From Vreelandella sp031769195 (GTDB taxonomy: Bacteria > Pseudomonadota > Gammaproteobacteria > Pseudomonadales > Halomonadaceae), in the NCBI RefSeq assembly GCF_031769195.1, contig NZ_JAVHNP010000003.1:615847-679846 (forward strand): a stretch of 64,000 nt of DNA, given 5' to 3'. This document shows, in pieces, positions 1-7,509 of this stretch (positions within the stretch are counted from its first letter, which is position 1; each line of letters opens with the position of its first letter). Under the pieces are notes generated by a model. That model had not been told where the DNA came from. It made no database searches and saw only the letters and a list, made by a program, of their open reading frames with translations. The position numbers and the translations under genes were made by a program.

Positions 1-1
1 G

Positions 2-274
2 CTGATGAAAAAGCTGGGCAGCAAGCAGCTTACCTTGCAGTTACACAGCCCGCTGGCAGCGCTGCCGCCCGAGCTGGCGCAAGAGGAGCTCAGCCTAACC
101 GCCGACGGCTATGAGCTGGTGTACACCTACGATGGCCGCCAGGAAGAGGAGGGGCGTGGAATCTCTGCCCTGTTAACCCAGCTAGAGCAGGCGGGCATTA
201 GCTTTAAAGACCTGCATACACGGCAGAGCTCGCTGGAAGATATCTTCGTTGACCTGGTGAAGGAGCGCTCATGA
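2..274 (+). CDS. ABC transporter ATP-binding protein, C-terminal part (cut by window start)
   Basis: Only the last ~90 codons lie in the window; the frame is open to the left edge, so the ATG at 5 need not be the start. The visible part is the C-terminal tail seen after the nucleotide-binding domain of ABC-2 exporter ATPases. It ends in a segment of the form SLEDIFVDLV, which is typical of the YadG/CcmA-like subfamily. Walker motifs would lie upstream and are not visible. The stop codon overlaps the start of the permease gene by 4 bases (ATGA), so the two are translationally coupled and surely form one exporter. The substrate is unknown. Confidence 0.85.
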   Translation: MMKKLGSKQLTLQLHSPLAALPPELAQEELSLTADGYELVYTYDGRQEEEGRGISALLTQLEQAGISFKDLHTRQSSLEDIFVDLVKERS

Positions 275-1032
275 ACCTCTATCCCGTTCGTGCCATTTAC
301 ATGGCGGAAATGGCCCGCACTCGCCGAACGCTATTGCAGAGTATTGTCTCGCCAGTGATTTCCACCTCACTCTATTTTGTGGTGTTTGGCGCGGCGATTG
401 GCTCCCGGATCAGTGAGATTGGCGGGGTGAGCTACGGTGCGTTTATCGTTCCTGGCCTGATTATGCTGATGCTGCTGACCCAGAGCGTCTCGAACGCCTC
501 GTTTGGCATCTTTTTCCCCAAATTCTCCGGCAGTATCTACGAAATTCTCTCGGCGCCTATCTCTTATTTAGAGATTGTCGTTGGCTACGTGGGGGCGGCG
601 GCTTCGAAATCGATACTGCTGGGGCTGATCATTCTCGGCACGTCTAGCTTCTTTGTGCCGCTTGAGATTGCACACCCGTTCTGGATGCTGACGTTTCTGG
701 TGCTGACCGCCGTCACCTTTAGCCTGCTGGGTTTTATTATCGGTATCTGGGCGGATGGTTTCGACAAGCTGCAGCTAGTGCCGCTGTTGGTGATTACCCC
801 GCTCACGTTTTTAGGCGGCAGCTTCTACTCCATCGATATGCTGCCTCCGTTTTGGCAGAGTGTGACCCTGGCAAATCCGGTGGTGTATCTCGTCAGCGGG
901 TTCCGCTGGAGTTTCTACGGCATTAGCGATGTCAGCTTGGGTGCCAGCGTGGTGATGATTTTGCTGTTTTTGGTAGCAAGCCTTGCCACCATTGCCTGGA
1001 TTTTCCGCACCGGCTATCGCTTAAAACCCTGA
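271..1032 (+). CDS. ABC-2 type permease, YadH-like
   Basis: 253 residues and mostly hydrophobic, with about six membrane segments and the ABC-2 signature region near residues 175-200 (an LTFLGGSFYS-type motif just before the last helices). Length and layout match the YadH/NodJ family of exporter permeases in the inner membrane. It overlaps the upstream ATPase gene by four bases and would work with it as a two-component exporter. The substrate cannot be read from the sequence; relatives have been linked to polysaccharide or drug export. No clear terminator follows it. Confidence 0.88.
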   Translation: MNLYPVRAIYMAEMARTRRTLLQSIVSPVISTSLYFVVFGAAIGSRISEIGGVSYGAFIVPGLIMLMLLTQSVSNASFGIFFPKFSGSIYEILSAPISYLEIVVGYVGAAASKSILLGLIILGTSSFFVPLEIAHPFWMLTFLVLTAVTFSLLGFIIGIWADGFDKLQLVPLLVITPLTFLGGSFYSIDMLPPFWQSVTLANPVVYLVSGFRWSFYGISDVSLGASVVMILLFLVASLATIAWIFRTGYRLKP

Positions 1033-1081
1033 CGCTTAACTGACCGATTAGACGTATCTATTCCAAAGGTGACGACTGTTT

Positions 1082-2095
1082 ATGCCGCTACTGCAAAGCA
1101 CTGCCTACCGTATTGAGCCGTCGATAGACGGCGAGCGTTTAAGCGTGATTGCCCCGCCTGAACCCGCCCATACCGTCAGCGATGACGCCGTGATGGGCAC
1201 CTTAGTGAACGCGCTAAACGATACTTACAACACCAAGGCAAAAGGTTGGGGGCGCTTTGCCGAGCAGGGCGAGCAGGCGGGGCCTCTGGTGGCGTGGCTC
1301 ACGGCGTACCACGCGGAAGAGCAAACCTTTGCCCAACTGGCCAACGCCATTGCCGAGCGTTTGGCTCAAACGCTGCAAGGCCAGCTCTCGGTGAGCGGTT
1401 ACTTGGTGATCGCCCATCTACGTCAGGGTGACACCGAAACGCTGTTGATGGGGTTAATTCATCAGCGGGAAGGCATTGGCTTTAACGACGCGCACCAAGC
1501 GGTGCCCGCCGCCCAATTGAATACCAGCCAGCTCACCCTGGCGGCCCGAATTAACCTGACCCAGTGGCAGAGCAGCGCGCAAAGCACCCAGTACGTTTCG
1601 TTTTTAAAAGACCGGGGCGGTAAAAAACTGGCCGATGGCGTGGTGGCACTGCTGGGCATGGAGGAGGGCATCGATGCCCCCGCCGAAACCCGCACCTTGC
1701 TGAAAGCGTTTAGCGACTACGTCGAAAAAGAGGATTTAGACGACGACGCCAGCCGTGAAAAGACCGATACCCTGGTCGATTACGCCAACGAGCAGCTGCG
1801 CCGCGGCGAACCGATGACGCTGGAAGAACTCTCCGGGCTTGTGGATGAGAAACAGCCTAAAGCGTTTTACGACCATATTCGCAATGCCGACTACGGCCTT
1901 TCGCCGGAAATTCCGCCGGATAAACGCACCATCAGTCAGTTTCGCCGCTTCACTGGCCGCTCCGGCGGTGTCTCGATCAGCTTCGATTCACACCTGCTGG
2001 GGTCTAGCATTGAGTACGATGAAACTCAGGATCGGCTGATCATCAAGCAGGTGCCCAAACAGCTCAAAGAGCAGCTCGCCAAGCGTAAAGAGTAA
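1082..2095 (+). CDS. yejK: Nucleoid-associated protein YejK/NdpA
   Basis: 337 residues, close to the ~335 of E. coli YejK, and recognisable along its whole length (N-terminal part with TYNTKAKGWGRF, C-terminal part with an FRRFTGRSGG element). YejK is found on the nucleoid and has been reported to interact with topoisomerase IV; its exact role is not settled. The ATG at 1082 gives the expected N-terminus. The gene stands 49 bases after the ABC exporter and 73 before the TerB-like gene, on the same strand, and could share transcripts with both. No unusual features were seen. Confidence 0.9.
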   Translation: MPLLQSTAYRIEPSIDGERLSVIAPPEPAHTVSDDAVMGTLVNALNDTYNTKAKGWGRFAEQGEQAGPLVAWLTAYHAEEQTFAQLANAIAERLAQTLQGQLSVSGYLVIAHLRQGDTETLLMGLIHQREGIGFNDAHQAVPAAQLNTSQLTLAARINLTQWQSSAQSTQYVSFLKDRGGKKLADGVVALLGMEEGIDAPAETRTLLKAFSDYVEKEDLDDDASREKTDTLVDYANEQLRRGEPMTLEELSGLVDEKQPKAFYDHIRNADYGLSPEIPPDKRTISQFRRFTGRSGGVSISFDSHLLGSSIEYDETQDRLIIKQVPKQLKEQLAKRKE

Positions 2096-2168
2096 ACGAC
2101 GACGCTGAGGACGGCACTCTCAGGATGTCGTGTAGTCCTAGGTTGGCCACTGATACGAGGAGATAGCC

Positions 2169-2669
2169 GTGCTGGATGCCATTCACTCTTTCTTCCAACA
2201 GGCGCTTTCCTCGCCTGAACAGCGTGATAACCCACCGCTTACCCTAGAGTTAGCGTCGGCGGCGCTGCTGTGTGAAGTGATGCGCGCTGATTACGACAAC
2301 AGCGAGGCGGAGCGCGCGGCGCTCAAGCAAATGCTGATGGCGCGCTATCGGCTCAACGAGCACGACGTCAGCGAGTTAATGGCGCTGGCAGAAGCCGAAG
2401 TTGATGACGCGGTGGATCACTACCAGTTCGTCAGCCTGATCAAACAGCACTACGGCTACGAGCAGCGCTTAGAGCTGGTGAACCTGATGTGGCAGCTGGC
2501 CTGGGCCGACGGCACGCTTGATCCGCTTGAAGAGCATCGGATTCGGCGGCTGGCGGATCTTCTTCATGTCAGCCATAGCGACTTTATTCGCAGTAAGCTT
2601 ACACAGTCGCCAGAAGAGCATGCCCACGATCACGATACCCACGGCAAAGGAGCGCCGAAACGCCCATGA
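2169..2669 (+). CDS. TerB-like tellurite-resistance family protein
   Basis: 166 residues starting at GTG 2169. Two related helical repeats are visible (around residues 28-60 and 97-135), each with an acidic D/E-rich turn such as ADGTLDPLEEHRIRRLADLL. This is the pattern of the TerB/DjlA N-terminal helical fold, which may bind metal ions. The tail is rich in His and Asp (EEHAHDHDTHGKG), another possible metal-binding patch. Its stop overlaps the next start (ATGA), so it is coupled to the ExoD gene. Family membership is clear. True involvement in tellurite resistance is not implied, since no other ter genes are nearby. Confidence 0.82.
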   Translation: MLDAIHSFFQQALSSPEQRDNPPLTLELASAALLCEVMRADYDNSEAERAALKQMLMARYRLNEHDVSELMALAEAEVDDAVDHYQFVSLIKQHYGYEQRLELVNLMWQLAWADGTLDPLEEHRIRRLADLLHVSHSDFIRSKLTQSPEEHAHDHDTHGKGAPKRP

Positions 2670-3259
2670 GCAATACGCAGGATGCGACGAATTTAACCGA
2701 ACTGATCCACACCATGGAGCAGATGGAGCGGGAAAAAGAGCAGGTCAGTGTGGATGATGTGGTGCACGCCGTGGGGCGACGCTCGTTTGGGCCGTTGTTG
2801 CTGCTGGCAGGCTTGATTACGCTGGCGCCGGTTATTGGCGATATTCCCGGCATGCCGACGCTGATGGCGGTGTTAGTGCTGCTGACCTCTTCACAGCTGC
2901 TGGTAGGGCGGGAAACGTTCTGGCTGCCTAAATGGCTGCTGAATCGTTCTTTATCTCGGCAAAAATTTGATAAAGCGCTGCATTACATGAAAAAGCCGGC
3001 CAAATGGGTAGATGGCTTGCTGGGCGTACGCTTGGCTTGGATGACCGGCTATATCGGCATTCGTATCACGGCCATGGCCTGCCTGCTCGTGGCCGTGGCC
3101 ATGCCGCCGATGGAGTTCATCCCGTTCAGCGCCAACGGTGCTGGGCTGGCGCTTACGCTATTTGGGCTGGGGCTAGTGGCAAGAGACGGTCTAATGTTGG
3201 CACTAGGGTTCTTGCTGACCGGCGTGACTTTTACGGTAGTAGTGATGAACCTGATCTAA
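2666..3259 (+). CDS. ExoD-family membrane protein (exopolysaccharide synthesis)
   Basis: 197 residues. A charged N-terminal helix (about 1-45) is followed by a GRRSFGPLLLLAGLITLAPVIGDIPG-type segment, the hallmark of the ExoD family, and three or four hydrophobic segments. ExoD was named from a rhizobial locus affecting exopolysaccharide and alkali tolerance; its biochemical action is unknown. It is coupled by a four-base overlap to the TerB-like gene, and the YqhA-like gene follows after 55 bases, so three small envelope or stress genes appear to be co-transcribed. Confidence 0.85.
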   Translation: MSNTQDATNLTELIHTMEQMEREKEQVSVDDVVHAVGRRSFGPLLLLAGLITLAPVIGDIPGMPTLMAVLVLLTSSQLLVGRETFWLPKWLLNRSLSRQKFDKALHYMKKPAKWVDGLLGVRLAWMTGYIGIRITAMACLLVAVAMPPMEFIPFSANGAGLALTLFGLGLVARDGLMLALGFLLTGVTFTVVVMNLI

Positions 3260-3314
3260 TGCTTTACTAGGCACTTTCGCCACTTGCATTGAGCAAAGGA
3301 GCTAAGCGCCTACC

Positions 3315-3887
3315 ATGAGCCATTCACCTTCACCCCATTCACCGCCCCCAGCGCCCAAACCGCCCCATGAGCAATCGGTCTGGGAGCGACGGGTGGAAAC
3401 CGCTCTTTGGAATTCCCGCTTTTTGGTCATGCTGGCGGTGGTGCCAAGCTTACTGGGCTCGCTAATGCTGTTTATTGTCGGCACGCTAGATATCTTCAAA
3501 GTGGTGGGCGATGTGCTGCACTACTACTTGGTAGATGACTCTCGCAATATTCACGATACCCTAGTACCCGATATCATCATCGCAGTAGATATCTACCTGA
3601 TTGCAATTGTGCTGCTGATATTCGGGTTAGGTATATACCGACTGTTTGTGTCCCGCATTGACCAAGCCGAGGTGCGCTATCCCACTCACCCCTTCAATGT
3701 TGCTTCACTGGATCAGTTGAAAGACAAAATCGCCCGTGTGGTGATTTTAGCCGTGATTATCGAATTTTTCCGCGCCGTGGTGGATATCCGCTTCAGCACA
3801 CCGCTGGAAGCGATTTACCTAGCGCTCTCGGTGCTGGCGCTGGCTGCCGCGCTCTACTTGATGAGTTTGGCGCATAAAGGGGAGTAG
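3315..3887 (+). CDS. YqhA / UPF0114 family membrane protein
   Basis: 190 residues. The N-terminus is rich in proline, serine and histidine (first ~20 residues). Four hydrophobic segments follow at roughly 35-58, 88-110, 135-155 and 165-183, with the family-typical stretch VSRIDQAEVRYP between the second and third. UPF0114 proteins are inner-membrane proteins of unknown function. The ATG at 3315 has a modest AAAGGAG site about 15 bases upstream. It converges on the serine hydrolase gene with only 12 bases between stops. Confidence 0.82.
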   Translation: MSHSPSPHSPPPAPKPPHEQSVWERRVETALWNSRFLVMLAVVPSLLGSLMLFIVGTLDIFKVVGDVLHYYLVDDSRNIHDTLVPDIIIAVDIYLIAIVLLIFGLGIYRLFVSRIDQAEVRYPTHPFNVASLDQLKDKIARVVILAVIIEFFRAVVDIRFSTPLEAIYLALSVLALAAALYLMSLAHKGE

Positions 3888-3899
3888 GCTTAACGGGCG

Positions 3900-4922
3900 T
3901 TATGGTGTGCGCCGTGTCTCCTCTGCCAATAAATTGGCCACTAACGCGTTAAGCTGTTGCTGAAACTGGCCACCGGGCGATGGCGGGGATGGGTCTGAAG
4001 TGATCACCACCGTCATCTCCCGCTCGGGAATCACATACAGCGCCTGCCCGCCGTAGCCTCTTCCATACACGGCTTGCTCACCCGCGAGCGTCGTTATAAA
4101 CCATCCAAAACCGTAGCCGTCGCCTGTCCAGGGGGACTGGCCTCTGGGCGTCCATGAATCTTCCACCCAGCCTTCAGGCAGCACGCGCTGGTCATTGGCC
4201 ATACCGTCGTTACGGTACAGCTCCCCAATCGCAATCAGCGCGCGAGGGGAAAGCTGCATGTCGTTGCCGCCGAAATAGATGCCTTGAGGATCCCGTGGCC
4301 ACGGCGGAATCGCAATGCCTAGCGGTTCGCCTAACAAGCGCTGGGCAAGCGCAAGGGTGCTTTCACCGCTGGCCTGGGTAAGTGCTGCGGAAAGCAAATG
4401 GCTGGTGCCGGTGGAATAAAGCATGCGCCCACCCGGGTGATCGACAAACGGGCGTGTGAGCGCATCATTCACCCAGTGGTTGCTTGCCACCCAAGCGCCA
4501 TAGTTACTGCCGGAGGTGCGCTCTAAGCCCGCTTGCTGAGCCAGCAAATGCGCCACCGTAATGTCGTTAACCCGTGGGTCAGCACCGCTCGGCACGCTAT
4601 CTAATAGAGCAACCAGGGGCTGATCGACGGATTCCACAATGTCCGCCTCAATAGCAGCACCGGTGACCGCAGCCAATACCGTTTTTGATAACGACTTAAC
4701 GTTGGCAGGTGTGGCCACCCCCGGGCCGCCTTGGTGATGCTCATGAATGATATTGCCCTCATAAGCCACCACGACGGTATGCACGCGACCCAGTGCTTGA
4801 GCCTGGTGATTCAGGGCTTCTAGCGCCTCTGGAGAAGGCTCTGACGCTGTCGCAACGGGAGTCACAAACGCGCTCATCACGCAGCTCATCGCACAGGACA
4901 ATACAAGGGCAGTGGTTTTCAT
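3900..4922 (-). CDS. Secreted serine hydrolase, beta-lactamase / penicillin-binding protein class C family
   Basis: 340 residues from the chosen start. An N-terminal signal peptide (about residues 1-27, MKTTALVLSC onward) precedes a serine-hydrolase domain with the nucleophile motif SLSK at 77-80 and a downstream YSTGTS segment in the place of the class C Tyr motif. Members of this family hydrolyse beta-lactams, peptides or esters; the substrate cannot be told here and it should not be assumed to be a resistance enzyme. The frame is open up to an ATG at 5003, but that would put 27 extra residues before the signal peptide, so 4922 is preferred. Neither start has a strong ribosome site. Confidence 0.8.
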   Translation of the reverse strand: MKTTALVLSCAMSCVMSAFVTPVATASEPSPEALEALNHQAQALGRVHTVVVAYEGNIIHEHHQGGPGVATPANVKSLSKTVLAAVTGAAIEADIVESVDQPLVALLDSVPSGADPRVNDITVAHLLAQQAGLERTSGSNYGAWVASNHWVNDALTRPFVDHPGGRMLYSTGTSHLLSAALTQASGESTLALAQRLLGEPLGIAIPPWPRDPQGIYFGGNDMQLSPRALIAIGELYRNDGMANDQRVLPEGWVEDSWTPRGQSPWTGDGYGFGWFITTLAGEQAVYGRGYGGQALYVIPEREMTVVITSDPSPPSPGGQFQQQLNALVANLLAEETRRTP

Positions 4923-5025
4923 TGCGGCACCAGGAAGGAAGATCGGTAAGGTTCTGATAAGCGTAAGAAATGAAGGTTCCCTTGAGGCAGACGTCATCGC
5001 CATTACGCAAACTGCGAAAAAGCCT

Positions 5026-5034
5026 GCTACGCTA
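5026..5034 (+). promoter_or_regulatory. Possible sigma-S-like -10 element upstream of the 24-residue peptide
   Basis: The sequence TGCTACGCTA matches the extended -10 wording (TG.CTAYRCT) described for stationary-phase promoters of gammaproteobacteria. It lies 67 bases before the small gene at 5100. No good -35 element is present, which is common for this class. Assignment is by motif alone. Confidence 0.35.
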
Positions 5035-5099
5035 GGAAGGATTATTGAAGGGAAGCAACCCTTTGATTTCCATGAAACGCTAAAGCAAGGAGTGCCGTT

Positions 5100-5174
5100 A
5101 TGCGTAACATTATCTATATCGTAGGTCTGATCGTTGTTGTTCTGTTTATTCTTTCGCTGCTAGGCCTACGTTAA
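5100..5174 (+). CDS. 24-residue single-pass membrane peptide
   Basis: A very short gene: ATG at 5100, 24 codons, TAA at 5172-5174. AAGGAG sits 5088-5093, ideally spaced before the ATG. The product begins MRNIIYIVGL and is one continuous hydrophobic helix of Ile, Val and Leu with an arginine near each end, so it would span the inner membrane once. A hairpin region and then a strong terminator (5226-5252) follow, so it is a self-contained transcription unit divergent from the serine hydrolase. I have a vague impression of similar tiny proteins in relatives, but no function is known to me. Confidence 0.72.
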   Translation: MRNIIYIVGLIVVVLFILSLLGLR

Positions 5175-5176
5175 GT

Positions 5177-5217
5177 TGCACCAAGGCTGACCCGCATTGC
5201 ATGATGCAATTTTGGTG
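5177..5217 (+). repeat. Nested inverted repeats after the small peptide gene
   Basis: GCACCAA (5178-5184) pairs with TTGGTGC (5212-5218 region), and between them lies the near-perfect palindrome ATTGCATGATGCAAT. Together they could form a long stem-loop in the 3' part of the small peptide mRNA, just before the terminator. It could stabilise the transcript or be part of a small RNA; this is inference from base pairing only. Confidence 0.5.
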
Positions 5218-5225
5218 CTTCAAAA

Positions 5226-5252
5226 CGCCCGCTCCCCCAGCGGGCGTTTTTT
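5226..5252 (+). terminator. Rho-independent terminator of the small peptide gene
   Basis: CGCCCGCT and AGCGGGCG form an 8-bp GC-rich stem with a short C-rich loop, followed by a run of seven T. It closes the transcript of the 24-residue peptide. Confidence 0.88.
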
Positions 5253-5272
5253 ATACGTGCTTCACTCCCACA

Positions 5273-5593
5273 TTAGGCGCAATCTGCTGCGCCTTGGCCA
5301 AACATATCAAACATCAGTTCGCGGCCTAATGAGGTTAAGACAAACCGGCCATACTCGTTAAAGGTGGCCGCATCACTCTCTTCTAATACTCGCTGGCAAA
5401 GAGACCAGCGTGAATGCTGTCGATTCAAGGACGCCAGCTCTTGACGAGATAAACCCCGCTGCGCCAGGGTGATGGTTTCAAGCACGTGTCCACTCTCGTA
5501 CATCAATTCCGCGACGCTAGACAGGCAATGACGCAGGCTACGCTGTACGTGGAAAGAGGCAGTGGAGGCGGGGGATAACGCTTCGGCGGGCAT
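5273..5593 (-). CDS. Hypothetical protein, 106 residues
   Basis: I do not recognise the family. The ATG at 5593 has a good AGGAG site about nine bases upstream on the minus strand, which supports a real gene. The product is soluble and mostly helical, with a stretch around 45-90 (TITLAQRGLSRQELASLN, then GRFVLTSLGREL) that reads like a small winged-helix or regulator fold, but this is only an impression. It ends in a Cys-containing tail. It lies between the small peptide gene and the fliD cluster, transcribed away from fliD, and may have nothing to do with flagella. Confidence 0.62.
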   Translation of the reverse strand: MPAEALSPASTASFHVQRSLRHCLSSVAELMYESGHVLETITLAQRGLSRQELASLNRQHSRWSLCQRVLEESDAATFNEYGRFVLTSLGRELMFDMFGQGAADCA

Positions 5594-6008
5594 GAGGGAA
5601 CGCTCCTGCAGTCACAGCAAAATGGGTGTGCTGCAGTGCATTATAAAGCAGGTGTTGGGTTAGACCAAGGTCTATGTGGCATGCTGCTTAACGGTATTCG
5701 ATACGGTGAAATGTGAGGCAGAATTGTCAAAATTCTGCAGCTTTCCGAGAGTAAGCTAGGAGTTGCGGTGTGGGGCGTATAGAGATAGCGGCATATTATG
5801 TTACTTATTTTTACATATTAATACTGAAAAATTCGCCACACTATTCAAGTTAATGGGCATCTCGCCGAATGGTTATAAGATATAGCGACATTTGAAATCT
5901 GTAGACATTAGATTACTGTACTGCGCTAGGAGATATGTTGCCTCTTAATTAGGAGCGGCTGATAGCGAGCAAAACGCGTAGTAAAACGCACTAAGAAAAA
6001 GGCATTTT
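5594..6008. other. 415-base intergenic region before fliD1
   Basis: No gene is seen. It holds an inverted repeat GCAGAATT...AATTCTGC at 5718-5738 with a 5-base spacer (a possible operator), an A+T-rich stretch around 5795-5830, and a candidate sigma-28 promoter at 5845-5871. The remaining sequence shows nothing I can assign. Confidence 0.6.
5845..5871 (+). promoter_or_regulatory. Candidate sigma-28 (FliA) promoter of fliD1
   Basis: TCAAGTTA, 11 bases, GCCGAATG. Compared with the FliA consensus TAAAGTTT-N11-GCCGATAA this keeps the exact spacing and the GCCGA core but has three changes in the -10 half and two in the -35 half. It lies about 135 bases before fliD1. It is weaker than the promoters of fliD2 and the flagellins. 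Confidence 0.45.
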
Positions 6009-7364
6009 ATGGCTTCCATCACATCATTAGGTATTGGTTCTGGCTTGGATCTCAATGGTTTGTTGACCCAGCTCCAGCAAGCGGAACGCGCCAAACTTGA
6101 GCCTGTTCAGCAGCAGATTGAAACAGAGCAGGCACAAATTTCAGCCTACGGGCAATTGCAAAGTGCTTTGTCCGCTTTTCAAGCTTCTACTAAAGCGCTG
6201 AATGAACAAGAAGCTTTTGAAAGCCTTAGTACTAGCGTAGAAGGTGGAGCGGTCACGGCGGTTAGCAGCAATGAAGCACAGCCGGGCCAATATGACATCC
6301 AAGTAGATCAATTGGCCACGGCCGGTAGCTTAGTAACGGAGCGCCTGGAAGCGCCGGACACTGCCCTGGTATCTGGCTCGCAGTCGCTGACCTTTGCTTT
6401 GGCAGAAGGCACTATAGACCCAATTACGCTTGAAGATGGCAGCACCTTGGAAGATATGCGCGATGCCATTAATGCACAGAGCGATGGGCGTTTAAGTGCT
6501 TCTATCATTAATGATGGTGAGGGCTACCGTTTATCTGTGAACGCCACTGATACCGGTGCTGACGCTAGCATTCAAAGCACTAACTTTTCGCAGATTCTAG
6601 ATGCTGGTGTAACCACCAGTGACACCCAAGTAGTGCAAGCTGGCCAAGATGCTGCGTTTAATGTCAACGGCATTGATATCGTCAGCGCTAGCAACCGGGT
6701 TGAAGGCGCTATTCAAGGCGTGACGCTGACGCTCTCTGAAGCCAATGCCAGCAGCACCTTGGCGGTCTCCCAAGATAGCGATGCGATTCGTGAGCAGATC
6801 ACTTCCTTTGTTGATGACTACAACACGCTGAAAAACACGATTGGCAGCCTGACCGCCTATAACCCAGAAAGTGACAGTGCAGGAGAGCTTAATGGGGACA
6901 GCGCCACACGAGCTGTCGAAACCACGCTACGCCAAGCGCTGAGCAGTCGCATGGGCGGTGACGGCTTCAGCATGCTTTCCGATATTGGTATCTCGCTGCA
7001 GTTGGATGGCACCTTAGAGGTTGATGATGACCAACTGAACGGCATTATCGCGAACCAACCTGATCAACTGGCGGATTTCTTTGCAGGAGCATCTAGCGAG
7101 GGTGGCATGGCAGGGCAGATTTCAACTGCGATTGAACAGCTCGTAGGGCCAAGTGGACGGTTGGAAAACGCCGTGAGTAGCTCTGAGAATCGCGTGGCAT
7201 CCTTAAATGATCGCTTTGCTACCACCGAGAGCCGAATCGATCAAACGATTGAGCGCTATCGAGCGCAATTTGCAGCCATGGACAGCATGGTGGGTCAAAT
7301 GAACCAAACCAGCGCTTACCTGACTCAGCAGCTTGCGACGTTAGGGCAAATAGGGCAAAACTAG
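6009..7364 (+). CDS. fliD: Flagellar hook-associated protein 2 (filament cap), copy 1
   Basis: 451 residues. The N-terminus (ITSLGIGSGLDLNGLLTQL) and the C-terminal coiled coil (ERYRAQFAAMDSMVGQMNQTSAYLTQQL) are diagnostic for FliD, and the family N domain and C domain are both complete. FliD forms the pentameric or hexameric cap under which flagellin subunits fold at the filament tip. The protein is exported through the flagellar type III apparatus without a cleaved signal. The ribosome site is weak (AAAAAGG). It is followed by its own terminator and then by a second fliD; the two proteins share ends and differ most in the middle. Confidence 0.93.
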   Translation: MASITSLGIGSGLDLNGLLTQLQQAERAKLEPVQQQIETEQAQISAYGQLQSALSAFQASTKALNEQEAFESLSTSVEGGAVTAVSSNEAQPGQYDIQVDQLATAGSLVTERLEAPDTALVSGSQSLTFALAEGTIDPITLEDGSTLEDMRDAINAQSDGRLSASIINDGEGYRLSVNATDTGADASIQSTNFSQILDAGVTTSDTQVVQAGQDAAFNVNGIDIVSASNRVEGAIQGVTLTLSEANASSTLAVSQDSDAIREQITSFVDDYNTLKNTIGSLTAYNPESDSAGELNGDSATRAVETTLRQALSSRMGGDGFSMLSDIGISLQLDGTLEVDDDQLNGIIANQPDQLADFFAGASSEGGMAGQISTAIEQLVGPSGRLENAVSSSENRVASLNDRFATTESRIDQTIERYRAQFAAMDSMVGQMNQTSAYLTQQLATLGQIGQN

Positions 7365-7385
7365 CGCTGTCCACTTTTCCCATCG

Positions 7386-7414
7386 AGGCCTAGAGTTTTC
7401 TCTAGGCCTTTTTT
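7386..7414 (+). terminator. Terminator between the two fliD genes
   Basis: AGGCCTAGAG and CTCTAGGCCT form a perfect 10-bp stem around a TTTT loop, followed by a run of six T. The two fliD genes are therefore separate transcripts. Confidence 0.9.
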
Positions 7415-7438
7415 GTAGCTTAACCACGGTGGCTAGGC

Positions 7439-7465
7439 TAAAGTTTTTCCCCACTCTGCCGATAA
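7439..7465 (+). promoter_or_regulatory. Sigma-28 (FliA) promoter of fliD2, perfect consensus
   Basis: TAAAGTTT at 7439-7446, an 11-base spacer, and GCCGATAA at 7458-7465 match the enterobacterial FliA consensus at every position. It is 45 bases before the fliD2 start. This places fliD2 in the late flagellar class. Confidence 0.92.
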
Positions 7466-7509
7466 CCTACTCAGTCTATTTTTTTAAAAATTAACAGGAG
7501 CTGAGCCAC

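Noticed and set aside
4912..5124. 70-codon plus-strand frame opposite the serine hydrolase start
   Set aside because: No ribosome site, overlaps the divergent promoter region and the 24-residue gene in another frame.
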